A stretch of 14,412 nucleotides of DNA from Bacilli bacterium (GTDB lineage Bacteria > Bacillota_I > Bacilli_A > RF39 > UBA660). Below the pieces are notes generated by a model. The model saw only the letters and a list, made by a program, of their open reading frames with translations, was not told the origin of the DNA and did not search any database. Where the stretch lies: assembly GCA_022793565.1 (NCBI GenBank), contig JAAWDC010000038.1, positions 1 to 14,412 of the forward strand, given 5' to 3'. The translations under genes and the position numbers were made by a program. Of the stretch, positions 14,399-14,412 are shown in pieces. Every line of letters begins with the position of its first letter. The stretch's first letter is position 1.

Positions 14399-14412
14399 TT
14401 TCACCCTCGCAC

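Noticed and set aside
1..14412. CRISPR arrays, tRNA or rRNA genes, transposases or integrases
   Set aside because: I looked for spaced repeats, cloverleaf-like segments and transposase motifs and saw none.

Overview
The window comes from an AT-rich, monoderm, low-GC Gram-positive bacterium. Strong AGGAGG-type ribosome sites, TTGACN-17-TATAAT-type promoters and U-tailed hairpin terminators fit the Firmicutes. A UPF0736/DUF3603-like gene next to trpS points to class Bacilli. UGA is used as a stop and Trp is encoded by UGG, so the code is standard. An uncultured gut lineage such as RF39 or a relative of the Erysipelotrichia is my best guess. This is inference, not a database result.

Layout. Positions 1-198 (minus) hold the start of an unrecognised gene. 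It diverges from trpS (286-1296, plus), a tryptophanyl-tRNA synthetase whose cysteine spacing resembles the iron-sulfur TrpRS type. trpS converges on a run of minus-strand genes, with a nested hairpin acting as a shared terminator. Everything from 1308 to 14412 is on the minus strand. Read 5' to 3' it starts with a long Tad-type (tight adherence, type IVc pilus) operon: a large secreted Cys-rich protein (11324-14398), a small membrane-anchored protein (10881-11309), a CpaB/RcpC-like SAF protein (10010-10864), the CpaF/TadA ATPase with a long Pro/Ser/Thr/Val tail (8384-9946), the TadB- and TadC-like platform proteins (7475-8368 and 6690-7475), a 57-residue pilin candidate (6386-6559), a TadE-like pseudopilin (5845-6363) and a CpaE/TadZ-like protein with a ruined P-loop (4826-5827). 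A strong terminator at 4777-4819 ends the unit.

A second unit with its own near-consensus promoter (4714-4742) encodes a 113-residue protein with VirB2/TrbC-like topology and a 370-residue membrane-anchored, pilin-like protein with a WWL-type surface domain. It ends in a terminator at 3102-3130. Next come a 269-residue membrane protein with a Pro/Ser/Thr stalk, a small two-helix membrane protein, and the DUF3603-like gene.

Working model: CpaF powers TadB/TadC at the inner face of the membrane, TadZ positions the machine, the 57-residue peptide is polymerised, TadE-like proteins initiate or cap the fibre, and the 1024-residue protein is the surface or tip component. No secretin and no prepilin peptidase occur in the window. 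The first is expected in a monoderm; the second must lie elsewhere. Paired cysteines in most of the predicted extracellular parts suggest that disulfide bonding is built into this surface system.
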